Assembly: GCF_029961765.1 (NCBI RefSeq)
Contig: NZ_CP124681.1
Span: 124,001 to 188,000 of the forward strand
Length of the DNA stretch: 64,000 bases
From: Nocardioides sp. QY071
Lineage (GTDB): Bacteria; Actinomycetota; Actinomycetes; Propionibacteriales; Nocardioidaceae
Reading direction: 5' to 3'
Made by a program: the position numbers and the translations under genes. The notes beneath the pieces are model-generated. The model searched no databases. It saw only the letters and a program-made list of their open reading frames with translations, and was not told the DNA's origin. Each line of letters opens with the position of its first letter. Position 1 is the stretch's first letter. Below are positions 18,351 to 26,728 of the stretch, piece after piece.

Positions 18351-19106
18351 TCAGGCCCGCAGCAGCTCGCGCAGCCGGTCCAGCGTGGCGTCGTCGAGCC
18401 CCAACCCGTCGCGCAGGTACGCCGACCGGTCGCCGTACAGCTCCTCGACGGCAGCCCACGCGGCGTCGAGGTACTCCACGTCGACCACGAGCGTCGGCTC
18501 GTAGACGGCGACGAGGTCGGGCCCGCCGTGCTTCTCGATCTCGGCCTCCACCCGGGCCCGGGAGGCGGCGCTGCGGGCGTTGGTGAGCAGGTAGTCACTC
18601 TCGATCGTCGGGTCGTCGACGCCCGCGACGTGGAGCAGCAGGGCGGCGACCCAGCCGGTGCGGTCCTTGCCCTGCGAGCAGTGGAAGAGCTGGGGGCCGC
18701 CGGCGGCGAGCTGGCGGAGCACGCCGCCGAAGGCGGTGCGGCAGTGCTGCTCGACGACGAAGCCGCGGTAGACCTCGTCCATCAGCGCGACCGCCTCGGC
18801 GTGGCTGGTGAGGCTGGAGAGCCGCTCGATCGGGATGCCGATGGCGTCGAAGTGGAGGTTCTCGGCGCCGGGGACCTCGGGGTCGGGGTGCACGGCGATC
18901 TCGGTGGGGGAGCGCAGGTCGATGACCGCGGTCAGCCCGATCGCCTGCAACGCGGCGAAGTCGTCGCCGGTCAGGCGCAGGTCGTTGGAGCGGTAGAAGA
19001 CGCCGGTGCGGAGCTTGCCGCCGTCGCGGGTGGCGTAGCCGGGGCCGGCCACGTCGCGGAAGTTGTCGGCCGAGGCGAGCCGGAGATACTCCTGGTCCTG
19101 GGTCAC
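18351..19106 (-). CDS. Protein-tyrosine phosphatase, Y_phosphatase3 type
   Basis: The 251-residue protein has the CX5R loop HCSQGKDRTG with catalytic Cys143. Earlier segments, NFRDVAG and YRSNDLRLTGDD, are typical of PtpB/Siw14-like bacterial phosphatases. It should dephosphorylate phosphotyrosine proteins or inositol/lipid phosphates. It follows the SigK-regulon genes on the same strand, with its start 9 bp downstream of the DUF1295 stop, so read-through from that operon is possible. Confidence 0.9.
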   Translation of the reverse strand: MTQDQEYLRLASADNFRDVAGPGYATRDGGKLRTGVFYRSNDLRLTGDDFAALQAIGLTAVIDLRSPTEIAVHPDPEVPGAENLHFDAIGIPIERLSSLTSHAEAVALMDEVYRGFVVEQHCRTAFGGVLRQLAAGGPQLFHCSQGKDRTGWVAALLLHVAGVDDPTIESDYLLTNARSAASRARVEAEIEKHGGPDLVAVYEPTLVVDVEYLDAAWAAVEELYGDRSAYLRDGLGLDDATLDRLRELLRA

Positions 19107-19115
19107 GGCACGACC

Positions 19116-19931
19116 CTAGGAGACGTGCCGACCTCGTGGCGGTCGGGGGAGGAAGCGCGAGGTCCGGGCGGCGTACGACGCATAGCCGGGTCGTTGCATC
19201 ATCGTCTGCTCGATCAGCTTGGCCCCGGTCGCCTCGCTGAGGAACCAGGTCATCGCGAGCGGCGCGACGACGGTGGCCAGGCCGGCGACCCAGCCGGACG
19301 CGAGACCGCCGGCGAGCCACAGGCCCCACCACACGCACGCGTCGCCGAAGTAGTTCGGGTGCCGGGTCCATGCCCACAGCCCTGTGTCGAGGACCGGCGG
19401 GCGCTGGTCGCGCGGTCGGGAGCGGTACGCCGCCAGCTGGGCATCGCCCACCGCCTCGAAGAACAGCCCGACGGCCCACACCACCGCGCCGACGAGCACC
19501 ACCGGCCACCACCGCACCGCGAGCACCACGCCGACCGAGACGGGCAGCGCGATCACCGGCACGATCGCGCCCTGCAGCGCGAACACCTTCCGCACCGCGC
19601 GGCCCATGCCGACCTCCGCGAGGCTGCCGCCGAGCAGCTTCTCGTAGCGCGGGTCCTCGCCGCGGTGCTGGGCCGCCCGGCGGCCGATGTGCCAGGCCAG
19701 CCGCCCGCCCCAGAGCACCACCAGCGCCACCAGGAGCCACGAGCGCCACGGCGTGCCCGCGTCCGTCAGGACCGCGCCGGCCCCACACGCCAGCGCGTCC
19801 CCGGCGAACGCGACCCCCCAGGCCACGTCGACGACGGCCACCCGGCCCTGGCGGCGGGCGACCAGCGCGGTCACCGCCATCACCACGGCCGCGGCGGCGA
19901 CGGACAGCACGATGCTGACGACCACGCTCAT
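19116..19931 (-). CDS. DUF1295 integral membrane protein, Rv0446c-like
   Basis: The 271-residue protein has about seven hydrophobic segments. The DUF1295 signature appears near the C-terminal third: RSRPRDQRPPVLDTGLWAWT followed by RHPNYFGD. The fold is related to steroid 5-alpha-reductases and isoprenylcysteine methyltransferases. In Mycobacterium tuberculosis the homologue (Rv0446c) sits beside sigK and ufaA1, and here it is the last gene of the same group. The ATG overlaps the upstream stop by 4 bp. It is probably a reductase acting on lipid products of the neighbouring methyltransferases; the activity is not proven. Confidence 0.9.
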   Translation of the reverse strand: MSVVVSIVLSVAAAAVVMAVTALVARRQGRVAVVDVAWGVAFAGDALACGAGAVLTDAGTPWRSWLLVALVVLWGGRLAWHIGRRAAQHRGEDPRYEKLLGGSLAEVGMGRAVRKVFALQGAIVPVIALPVSVGVVLAVRWWPVVLVGAVVWAVGLFFEAVGDAQLAAYRSRPRDQRPPVLDTGLWAWTRHPNYFGDACVWWGLWLAGGLASGWVAGLATVVAPLAMTWFLSEATGAKLIEQTMMQRPGYASYAARTSRFLPRPPRGRHVS

Positions 19932-21160
19932 GCCCGTCTCCGCAGCAGCAGCTGGTCGACGCCCATCCGCCCGTCGCGGAACGCCATCGAGCCACCGACG
20001 AGGTAGAGCCGCCAGACCCGGACCAGCTCCTCGCCGACCAGCGCGGTGATCGCGTCGAGGTTCTCCTCGAACCGGGCCAGCCAGCCGGCGACGGTCAGCA
20101 CGTAGTGCTCGCGCAGCGCCTCGACCCCGCGCAGCTCCAGTCCGGCGTCCTCCAGCAGGCCGATCGTCGCGCCGACCGGCCGCATGTGCATGTCGGGAGC
20201 GATGAAGGACTCGATGAACGGCCCGCCGCCGGGGTGGTTCGCGCCGCGCGACATCTGCTGGACCAGGACGTGGCCGCCCGGACGGACGGAGTCGTGCAGC
20301 ACCCGTGCGTACGCCGGGTAGTTCCGCTCCCCGACGTGCTCGCCCATCTCGAGTGACGCGACCGCGTCGTACTCCGCGCCCGGGAGCGGCACCGCGTCGC
20401 GGTAGTCGCACAGCCGGATCTCGACCAGGTCGGCCACGCCCCGGCGCCGGGCGGCCGCCTCGGCGAATCTCCGCTGCTCGGCCGAGATCGTCACGCCGAC
20501 CACCCGGGCGCCGAAGTGCTCGGCCGCGTGCAGCGACAGCGATCCCCACCCGCAGCCGACGTCGAGCAGCCGCATCCCCGGCTCCAGGCCGAGCTTGCGG
20601 CAGACCAGGTCCAGCTTGGCCTCCTGCGCGTCGGCCAGCGGCTGGTCGGGCGAGGAGTGGTAGCCGCAGGAGTACGCCATGGTCCGCTCGTCGAGGACCA
20701 GCGAGTAGAAGTCGGCGGTGGTGTCGTAGTGATGGCTGATCGCCCGGCGGTCACGGTCCTTGCTGTGCAGCCTGCCCCGGACCCGCGCCTGGGTGGCCGG
20801 TGCCGTCGGTGGCCGACCGAGCAGGTCGAGGCCGACGGCGGTCCGCACCGCCCCCGCGAGCGCGCGCAACGACGGCCGGCTGGGCAGGTCGCGCTCGGAG
20901 GCCACCGCGAAGGCGTGGGTGAGGGCCGCGTCCAGGTCACCCGGTACGTCGAGCTCCCCGGTCACGTAGGCCTGCGCGGCCCCCAGCTCGCCGGGGTGCC
21001 AGAGCAGCCGGCGCAGCGCGTCGGGCGAGCGGACCTCGACGACCGGCGCGTCGACCGGGCCGGCCGTCGTACCGTCCCAGGCGACCAGGCGCACCGGCAG
21101 GTCGCCGCCGACGAACGGTCGCAGTGCGTGCTCGAGATCCGTTGCGACCGTCGTGCTCAT
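19928..21160 (-). CDS. Cyclopropane-fatty-acid-synthase-like methyltransferase (first paralogue)
   Basis: The 410-residue protein has the CFAS layout: a variable N-terminal domain (1-120), then a SAM-binding domain with LLDVGCGWGSLS at about residue 197 and the catalytic region CDYRDAV and EMGEHVG. It methylates double bonds of unsaturated acyl chains in phospholipids, giving cyclopropane or methyl-branched products. A second paralogue is directly upstream, overlapping by 4 bp; the two differ enough (EMGEHVG here, EMIEAVG there) to suggest distinct products. By synteny one of them corresponds to mycobacterial UfaA1. Confidence 0.92.
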   Translation of the reverse strand: MSTTVATDLEHALRPFVGGDLPVRLVAWDGTTAGPVDAPVVEVRSPDALRRLLWHPGELGAAQAYVTGELDVPGDLDAALTHAFAVASERDLPSRPSLRALAGAVRTAVGLDLLGRPPTAPATQARVRGRLHSKDRDRRAISHHYDTTADFYSLVLDERTMAYSCGYHSSPDQPLADAQEAKLDLVCRKLGLEPGMRLLDVGCGWGSLSLHAAEHFGARVVGVTISAEQRRFAEAAARRRGVADLVEIRLCDYRDAVPLPGAEYDAVASLEMGEHVGERNYPAYARVLHDSVRPGGHVLVQQMSRGANHPGGGPFIESFIAPDMHMRPVGATIGLLEDAGLELRGVEALREHYVLTVAGWLARFEENLDAITALVGEELVRVWRLYLVGGSMAFRDGRMGVDQLLLRRRA

Positions 21161-22437
21161 CGGCCCTCCTCCGGCCGGGCCAGCACCAGCTGGTGCACGT
21201 CGATGTAGTCGGCGGCGAAGCCGGCGCGGCAGTACTCGAGGTAGAAGTGCCACATCCGCACGAAGGTCGCGTCGAAGCCGAGGTCCGCCACCCGCTCGCG
21301 CGCGGCGAGGAACGCCCGGTCCCACCGCTGCAGGGTGGGGGCGTAGTGCCGGCCCATGGCGAGGTCGTCGGTGATCCGCAGGGCGGTGTGTCGCCGGGTC
21401 ACGTCGTCGATCGCCCGCACCGAGGGCAGCGCGCCGCCGGGGAAGATGTACTTGGTGATGAAGGTGTGCGTCGACCCGGTGGCGAGCATCCGGTCGTGGG
21501 GCAGCGTGATCGCCTGGATCGCCACCCGGCCACCCGGGGCGAGCGCATGGTCGATGGTGCGGAAGTACGACGGCCAGAACTCGCGACCGACCGCCTCGAT
21601 CATCTCCACCGACACCACGGCGTCGTACGCCGCGGCGGGCTCGTCGAGCAGCGCCCGGTAGTCGCACAGGTCGACGTCGACCCGGTCGGCGCACCCGGCC
21701 GCGGCGATCCGTTCTTGTGCCAGCGCCTGCTGCTCGACCGACAGGGTGATCGACCGGACGCTCGCGCCACGGGCGGCGGCCCGGATCGCCAGCTCGCCCC
21801 AGCCGGTGCCGATCTCGAGCAGCCGGGTTCCGGTGGTGACCCCGGCCCGGTCGAGCAGCCGGTCGATCTTGCGGTGCTGGGCGGCGGCGAAGTCCTCGGA
21901 CAGGGCCGTGGCCAGGTCGTCGAACAGGGCGCTCGAGTAGGACAGGGTCGGGTCGAGGAAGGCCGCGAACAGGTCGTTGGACAGGTCGTAGTGGTGGGCC
22001 ACGTTCGCCTGGGTGTTCTCCCGCGTGCCGCGGTGGCTGCGGGGCAGGCGCGGTGAGACGACGCCGCGCAGGCGCTGCAGGCTGCGCGGGACCAGGTCGG
22101 CGATGTCCGCGGCGAGCACGGTGAGGAATTCGCCGAGGACGCCGTCGCCCGGGACGCCGTCCTCGGCCCAGGCGCCGGTCAGGTATGCCTCGCCGAAGCC
22201 GATCAGCTTGTCCCGTCCGACGCGGGCGAACAGCTCGGCCGGACGGTGCACGACGACGGCGGGCCCGCCGAGCCCGAGCTGCTCGACGGTGCCGTCGGGC
22301 CGCCGCAGACGCACCGTGACGTTGCGGCGGGCGACCGCCGCGCGGAACAGGCGCTCGGCGATCCGGGCGGAGAGCCCGCCCTCGGGGACCGGGGCGAGGC
22401 CGGGCCAGGTGGTGGTGGGGGAGGCCGTGAGCGTCAT
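21157..22437 (-). CDS. ufaA: Cyclopropane-fatty-acid-synthase-like methyltransferase (second paralogue)
   Basis: The 426-residue protein keeps the standard CFAS segments: AHHYDLSNDLFAAFLD, TLSYSSALF, the SAM motif LLEIGTGWGELA at about residue 204, CDYR, SVEMIEAVG, and the C-terminal MRMWHFYLEYC-like ending (VRMWHFYLEYCRAGF). It fits UfaA1/Cfa proteins better than the downstream paralogue does. It should transfer a methyl group from SAM to unsaturated acyl chains at the membrane. Both ends overlap neighbours by 4 bp, so the FAD-DUF1365 protein and the two methyltransferases are translated as a unit. Confidence 0.92.
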   Translation of the reverse strand: MTLTASPTTTWPGLAPVPEGGLSARIAERLFRAAVARRNVTVRLRRPDGTVEQLGLGGPAVVVHRPAELFARVGRDKLIGFGEAYLTGAWAEDGVPGDGVLGEFLTVLAADIADLVPRSLQRLRGVVSPRLPRSHRGTRENTQANVAHHYDLSNDLFAAFLDPTLSYSSALFDDLATALSEDFAAAQHRKIDRLLDRAGVTTGTRLLEIGTGWGELAIRAAARGASVRSITLSVEQQALAQERIAAAGCADRVDVDLCDYRALLDEPAAAYDAVVSVEMIEAVGREFWPSYFRTIDHALAPGGRVAIQAITLPHDRMLATGSTHTFITKYIFPGGALPSVRAIDDVTRRHTALRITDDLAMGRHYAPTLQRWDRAFLAARERVADLGFDATFVRMWHFYLEYCRAGFAADYIDVHQLVLARPEEGR

Positions 22438-24452
22438 CGGTGGTCTCCTTCGGGAGAGGACGGGCGCGGTCGGGGCTGGACCGGCAGGCGGCGGGCCCAC
22501 AGCGCGATGCCGTGCGCCCTGATCAGGGCCGCACCACGCAGGCCGGCGAGCGGCAGCCGGGGAGGTGTCGTGGGGGTACCCGTGAGGGTGGCGTCGAACC
22601 GGGCGCCGTCGTCGGTGACGAGGCGGACACCCAGGTGCAGCCGGCCGGTCGCCGGGTCGGGCGGCGGTGCGAGCACCTCGTAGTGCCCGTCGGTCCCGTG
22701 GAAGGGCGAGACGTACATCGCCTTGTCGACGACACAACGGCCCTCGGCGCTGGTGCGCTCGGGGTCGAGCAGGTAGGCGTGCCGGTCGCCATAGGTGTTG
22801 TGCACCTCGACGACGGTGGCTGCGGGACGGCCGTCCTCCTCGCCCGCGGCCCAGCACCAGTGGACCGTGATCGGGTTGAAGCAGTGCCCGAGGGCCCGGG
22901 GTTGGGCGGCCATCAGGGCGCGGCCGCCCCGCAGGTCGATGGCGTGCGCGGCCAGGAACCGGTCAAGTCCCTCGCGCACGGAGGCGTCGTCGCCGGCGAA
23001 GTGGTCGCGCCCCAGGAACCGGCCGCCCACGCCCTCGACCGACCCGTCGCCCGCGACCCGGTCGAGGTCGACGACGGTGAGGTGCGAGCGGTGGGTGAAG
23101 TCGTTGCGCAGCGGCTCGCGACGCCGGTGCACCAGGGTCGTGGCGTACGTCGTCGCGGCGACACGCTCCGGGGAGAGCAGCCCCAGCCGCTCGACCGCCC
23201 GCTGCCCGGACCGCGCGCCGTCCTCGTGGAAGCCCCAGCCGTGGTAGGCGCCGGCGAACACGACCCGGTCGGTGTCGATCCCGGGCAGCCTGGCCTGGGC
23301 GGCGACCGACTCCGGTGTGTACAGCGGATGGGCGTACTCGCGCCGGACCAGCACGCTGGCGGGGTCGACGTCGTCCTGGCCGCCGAGGGTCACCAGGTAG
23401 TGGGTGTCGGTGGGCAGCCGCTGCAGCCGCGTGAGGTCGTAGGTGACCTGGACCCGCTCCTGGGCGACCCGCGGGCGACGGAAGTTCCACGACGCCCAGG
23501 CGTCGCGGGAGCGCGGCAGCAGGCGGGTGTCGGTGTGCAGCAGGGCGGTGTTGCTCGTGTACGGGATCGCGTCGAGCACCTCCTTCTGCTCACGCGTCGG
23601 CGCCGCGAGCATCCCGAGCGCCTGGTCGGGATGGGTGGCGACCACCACGGCGTCGTACGCCTCCCGCCCGGCGGGCGTGGTCACCTCGACGCCCTCGTCG
23701 GTCTCCTCGAGGGCGAGCACCGGGGTGGCGGTGCGGATCCGGCCGCCCGCGGCCTCCAGCGCCGCGGCGATCGCCGACACGTAGGTCGCCGATCCGCCCG
23801 TCACCGTGCGCCACGGCGGGGAGCCGAACACGGCGAGCATGCCGTGGTGCTGGAGGAAGGCGAACAGGTACGCCGCCGGGTAGTCCAGCGCCGTGTCCGG
23901 GTCGCAGGACCACACCGCCGCGACGAGCGGCTCCATGAAGTGCCGTCGGAAGTACGGCGAGAAGCCGTGGTGGTCGAGGAAGGCGGCCAGGGTGGTGAGG
24001 TCGTCGGTGCGGGCATCGAGGAGGCGTCGCGCCGCCCGGTGGAAGCGCGGCACCTCGGCCAGCATCCGCAGGTACGCCGGGTTGCGGTGGTTGCCCGCGC
24101 CGGCGGGGAACAGCCCGCGCCGCCCGAGCGCACCGGCCCACTCCAGGCCGGTCACCTCGTCGCTGGTCGACATCGACATCTCGGAGGCCTGGGTCGGCAC
24201 GCCGAGCTCGTCGAGGATCCGGGTCAGCACCGGGTAGGTGCGCCGGTTGTGGACGATGAACCCGCTGTCGATGCGCAGCTCGCGACCCGTCGGGTCGGTG
24301 ACCGTGTGGGTGTCGGCGTGGCCGCCGAGCCGGTCGTCGGCCTCGAACAGGGTCACCCGGGCGCCGGTCGAGGTGCGGGAGGCGAGGTAGGCCGCGGTGA
24401 GCCCGGCGACGCCGGAGCCCACCACGGCGATCCGCCGTGGTGTCGTGGTCAT
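22434..24452 (-). CDS. FAD-dependent oxidoreductase fused to DUF1365
   Basis: This 672-residue protein joins two domains that are separate genes in Mycobacterium tuberculosis (Rv0449c and Rv0448c). Residues about 1-420 form an amine-oxidase-like flavoprotein with a Rossmann motif (VVGSGVAGLTAAY) and a C-terminal FAD segment (VVFAGAYHGWGFHEDGARSG). Residues about 425-660 form DUF1365 (RALGHCFNPITVHWCW; VHNTYGDRHAYLL; KAMYVSPFHGTDGHY). The linker has no stop or frameshift. Work on related proteobacterial genes links this group to modified fatty acids, so it probably oxidises or dehydrogenates methylated acyl chains. Confidence 0.93.
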   Translation of the reverse strand: MTTTPRRIAVVGSGVAGLTAAYLASRTSTGARVTLFEADDRLGGHADTHTVTDPTGRELRIDSGFIVHNRRTYPVLTRILDELGVPTQASEMSMSTSDEVTGLEWAGALGRRGLFPAGAGNHRNPAYLRMLAEVPRFHRAARRLLDARTDDLTTLAAFLDHHGFSPYFRRHFMEPLVAAVWSCDPDTALDYPAAYLFAFLQHHGMLAVFGSPPWRTVTGGSATYVSAIAAALEAAGGRIRTATPVLALEETDEGVEVTTPAGREAYDAVVVATHPDQALGMLAAPTREQKEVLDAIPYTSNTALLHTDTRLLPRSRDAWASWNFRRPRVAQERVQVTYDLTRLQRLPTDTHYLVTLGGQDDVDPASVLVRREYAHPLYTPESVAAQARLPGIDTDRVVFAGAYHGWGFHEDGARSGQRAVERLGLLSPERVAATTYATTLVHRRREPLRNDFTHRSHLTVVDLDRVAGDGSVEGVGGRFLGRDHFAGDDASVREGLDRFLAAHAIDLRGGRALMAAQPRALGHCFNPITVHWCWAAGEEDGRPAATVVEVHNTYGDRHAYLLDPERTSAEGRCVVDKAMYVSPFHGTDGHYEVLAPPPDPATGRLHLGVRLVTDDGARFDATLTGTPTTPPRLPLAGLRGAALIRAHGIALWARRLPVQPRPRPSSPEGDHR

Positions 24453-24461
24453 GGCTGGCCC

Positions 24462-25244
24462 CTAGGAGTCCAGGGTGAAGAAGGCGATGGGCTGGCTGGT
24501 GGGCTGGTCGGAACCGCCGTCGGGCTCCACCGTGATCCCGACGCCGGTCGCCCGGGAGGCGTCCCCGTCCAGGAGCACCGTCGCGTCGCGCAGGTCGGGC
24601 ATCAGGCCGGCTGCCTCCATCTCGCCTGCCGGGGTCTGCAGCCACAGCTCGTAGACCTTGCCGTCGGGGGCGGGCGCCATGTCGGTCGTCCGGATGACGG
24701 CGCGGCCCTCGCTGCGCGAGACCACGATGGTGGCGGTGGACCCGTCCGGGAACCTCTTGTCGACCGAGGTGGCGTCGGCGGCGGCCAGGACCCGTTCGGC
24801 GGCGGTCAGCGTGGGCTTCGCCGGGGTGTCGTCGGCCCAGGGCCGCAGCAGGAGCCCGCCCGCCGCAGCCACCAGGACGAGGACCGCGGCCACCAGCAGC
24901 AGGTTGCCGGTCCGGCCGAGCCGGCCCGGCCGGATCCGACGGCGGGCCGTGGCGAGGTCCACCGGCGCATCCGCGGGTGCGGGCGTGCTCTGCGGCGGCA
25001 GCGGCCGGATCTGGGTGATCCCCTCGAGGACCCGGTCCCGGAGGGCGGCCGGCGGCTCGACCGGCTCGGCGCTCCCCAGCACCGCTGCGGCCTCACGGAG
25101 GCCGTCCACCTCGTCGCGGCACTCGGCGCACTGGGCCAGGTGGGCCTCGAAGTGGGCCCGCTCCACGTCGTCGAGCGCATCGACGGCGTACGCGCCGGAG
25201 AGCGCGTGCACGTCCCAGCCGGGCGTCTGGTCGTGATCGGTCAT
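24462..25244 (-). CDS. rskA: Anti-sigma-K factor
   Basis: The 260-residue protein has an N-terminal anti-sigma domain with a zinc-type HLAQCAEC motif near residue 35-42, one membrane helix (about residues 112-131, LLLVAAVLVLVAAAGGLLL) and an extracytoplasmic RskA domain ending with ITVEPDGGSDQPTS and IAFFTLDS. It should hold SigK at the membrane until regulated proteolysis releases it. The start overlaps the sigK stop by 4 bp, the usual sigma/anti-sigma arrangement. The FAD-DUF1365 gene follows after 9 bp. Confidence 0.92.
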   Translation of the reverse strand: MTDHDQTPGWDVHALSGAYAVDALDDVERAHFEAHLAQCAECRDEVDGLREAAAVLGSAEPVEPPAALRDRVLEGITQIRPLPPQSTPAPADAPVDLATARRRIRPGRLGRTGNLLLVAAVLVLVAAAGGLLLRPWADDTPAKPTLTAAERVLAAADATSVDKRFPDGSTATIVVSRSEGRAVIRTTDMAPAPDGKVYELWLQTPAGEMEAAGLMPDLRDATVLLDGDASRATGVGITVEPDGGSDQPTSQPIAFFTLDS

Positions 25245-25849
25245 CGTCCTACTCCGATCGTGTCGCGCAGCCGGATGAGGCCGTCGCGGATCCTGGTCTT
25301 CGCTGTCCCGACCGGTAGGTCGAGCAGGGCGGCCACCTCGGTGTGGGTGTAGCCGCCGAAGTACGCCAGCTCGATCGCCTCGCGCTGGACCTCGGTGAGC
25401 TGACCGAGCGCTGCACGCACGCGGTGCGCCTCGAGCGAGGCGTGGGCGGCCTCGGCGGTCGTGTCGTGCTCGATGCTCTGGTTGCGCTGCTCCCAGGTCA
25501 CGTCGCGCCGGCTCGCGGCCTGCGCGCTGCGGACCCGGTCGACCGCCTTGCGGTGGGTGATGGTCATCAGCCACGCCAGTGCGCTGCCGCGCTCCGCGTC
25601 GTACCTGCTCGCCTGGCGCCACACCTCGAGGAACACCTCCTGGGTGACCTCCTCGGCCTGCGCCCGGTCGCGCACCACGCGCAGCGCGAGTCCGTGGACG
25701 CGAGCCGCGGTGGCGTCGTACAACGTGGCGAAGGCGGCGTTGTCTCCCCGGGCGGACTGCCGCAGCAGCGCTCCCAGGTCAGGACCGTGACCGCCGGCCG
25801 GCGCCCCCGGGTGGGGGGCGCCGGCCGGGTCGCCGGGGACCGGATCCAT
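25241..25849 (-). CDS. sigK: ECF RNA polymerase sigma factor SigK
   Basis: The 202-residue protein has sigma region 2 (EVTQEVFLEVWRQASRYD, about 65-82; SALAWLMTITHRKAVDRVR, about 87-105) and region 4 (LTEVQREAIELAYFGGYTHT, about 150-169). Both closely follow mycobacterial SigK. Synteny with fasciclin, rskA, CFAS, DUF1365 and DUF1295 genes supports the name. No CCGAAT-type promoter lies directly before it, so it is probably transcribed from the fasciclin promoter 50 bp farther up, giving positive autoregulation. Confidence 0.93.
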   Translation of the reverse strand: MDPVPGDPAGAPHPGAPAGGHGPDLGALLRQSARGDNAAFATLYDATAARVHGLALRVVRDRAQAEEVTQEVFLEVWRQASRYDAERGSALAWLMTITHRKAVDRVRSAQAASRRDVTWEQRNQSIEHDTTAEAAHASLEAHRVRAALGQLTEVQREAIELAYFGGYTHTEVAALLDLPVGTAKTRIRDGLIRLRDTIGVGR

Positions 25850-25899
25850 GGTGGTGATCCTTCCGGTTCAGCTGGTGTGCGGGAAGTGCCCGGATCGGG

Positions 25900-26574
25900 T
25901 CACTTGACTCCGGTGAGCACCTTGTCGATGACGTAGACGGTCGCGTTCGCCGTCGGGATGTTGCCGCACAGGACCTTGGCGGTGACCGTGCCGTCGGAGA
26001 CGGTCATGCCGCTCTCGGCGTCGCCCTCGATGGTCAGCTTGTCGCCCGCGAGGGTCTCCTTGTCGCCAGCGACGTCGTCGGCGGAGTCGTTCTCGCCGAG
26101 GACGTGGTGGGCGAGCACCTTGTAGAGCGCGCTGTCCTGACCCTTCTCCTTGCCCTCCATGACCAGGCCGTTGAGCTGGTCCTCGGGGATCTCGGCGAAG
26201 GCGTCGTTGTACGGCGCGAAGACGGTCAGCGCCTCGCCTCCGTTGAGGGTGTCGGCCAGGCCGTCGATGCTGGTGACCGCGGTGACCAGCGTGCTGAGCA
26301 GCGGGTTGTTGCTGGCCGCGGTGGCGACCGGGTCCTTGACCATGCCGTCGAAGGAGCCGGCGCCCGAGGTCGGGATCGCCGAGCAGCCGGGACCGAAGGT
26401 CTGGGCGGCGGCGCCCTCGGCGGCCGGGGAGTCGCTGGTCATGCCCGAGTCGCCCTTGGAGGTGCTGCCCGCGTCGGCCGCGTCGCCGTCGTCGCCACAG
26501 GCGGCGAGGGAGACGGAGAGGGCGAGGACGGCGATGCCGGCGCCGGTGACCCGGCGGAACTTCTGGAGCTTCAT
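25900..26574 (-). CDS. Fasciclin-domain lipoprotein, MPT83-like
   Basis: The 224-residue protein has a signal peptide with lipobox SLAAC (Cys at about residue 26), a low-complexity Asp/Ser/Gly linker, and a FAS1 domain from about residue 75 (NPLLSTLVTAV; LTVFAPYNDAFAEIP; LAHHVLGEN; NATVYVIDKVL). It matches MPT83/MPT70, the best known SigK targets of mycobacteria. The protein should sit on the outer face of the membrane and may serve adhesion or redox signalling. A SigK-type promoter lies 52 bp before the ATG. Confidence 0.93.
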   Translation of the reverse strand: MKLQKFRRVTGAGIAVLALSVSLAACGDDGDAADAGSTSKGDSGMTSDSPAAEGAAAQTFGPGCSAIPTSGAGSFDGMVKDPVATAASNNPLLSTLVTAVTSIDGLADTLNGGEALTVFAPYNDAFAEIPEDQLNGLVMEGKEKGQDSALYKVLAHHVLGENDSADDVAGDKETLAGDKLTIEGDAESGMTVSDGTVTAKVLCGNIPTANATVYVIDKVLTGVK

Positions 26575-26625
26575 GGTGGTGCCTTCCGTGGAGGGTGATC
26601 GGTGCGGTGGTGCCTTGTGCAGGTG

Positions 26626-26652
26626 ATTCGGAGCCGTGGCGGTCGCGGATTG
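26626..26652 (-). promoter_or_regulatory. SigK-type promoter of the fasciclin-sigK operon
   Basis: Read on the minus strand, CAATCC (26652-26647) is followed after 15 nt by CCGAAT (26631-26626), about 52 nt before the fasciclin ATG. CCGAAT is the -10 element reported for mycobacterial SigK, with CCATCC as -35. The same -10 hexamer occurs before the molybdopterin gene. Confidence 0.7.
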
Positions 26653-26717
26653 CGTTCGATCGAACGGTTTGAGGGGTTTTTCGGCCGCGAAGTCCCCCGG
26701 ACCGTTCGATCGAACGG
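26652..26717. promoter_or_regulatory. Pair of CGTTCGATCGAACG palindromes
   Basis: The same 14-bp perfect palindrome occurs at 26653-26666 and 26703-26716, centres exactly 50 bp apart. The right copy is part of a larger 30-bp imperfect stem flanked by G and C runs and starts 12 bp after the molybdopterin gene stop, so it could end that transcript. The left copy abuts the -35 element of the fasciclin promoter and could be an operator. Confidence 0.65.
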
Positions 26718-26728
26718 ATCGGGGGAGG

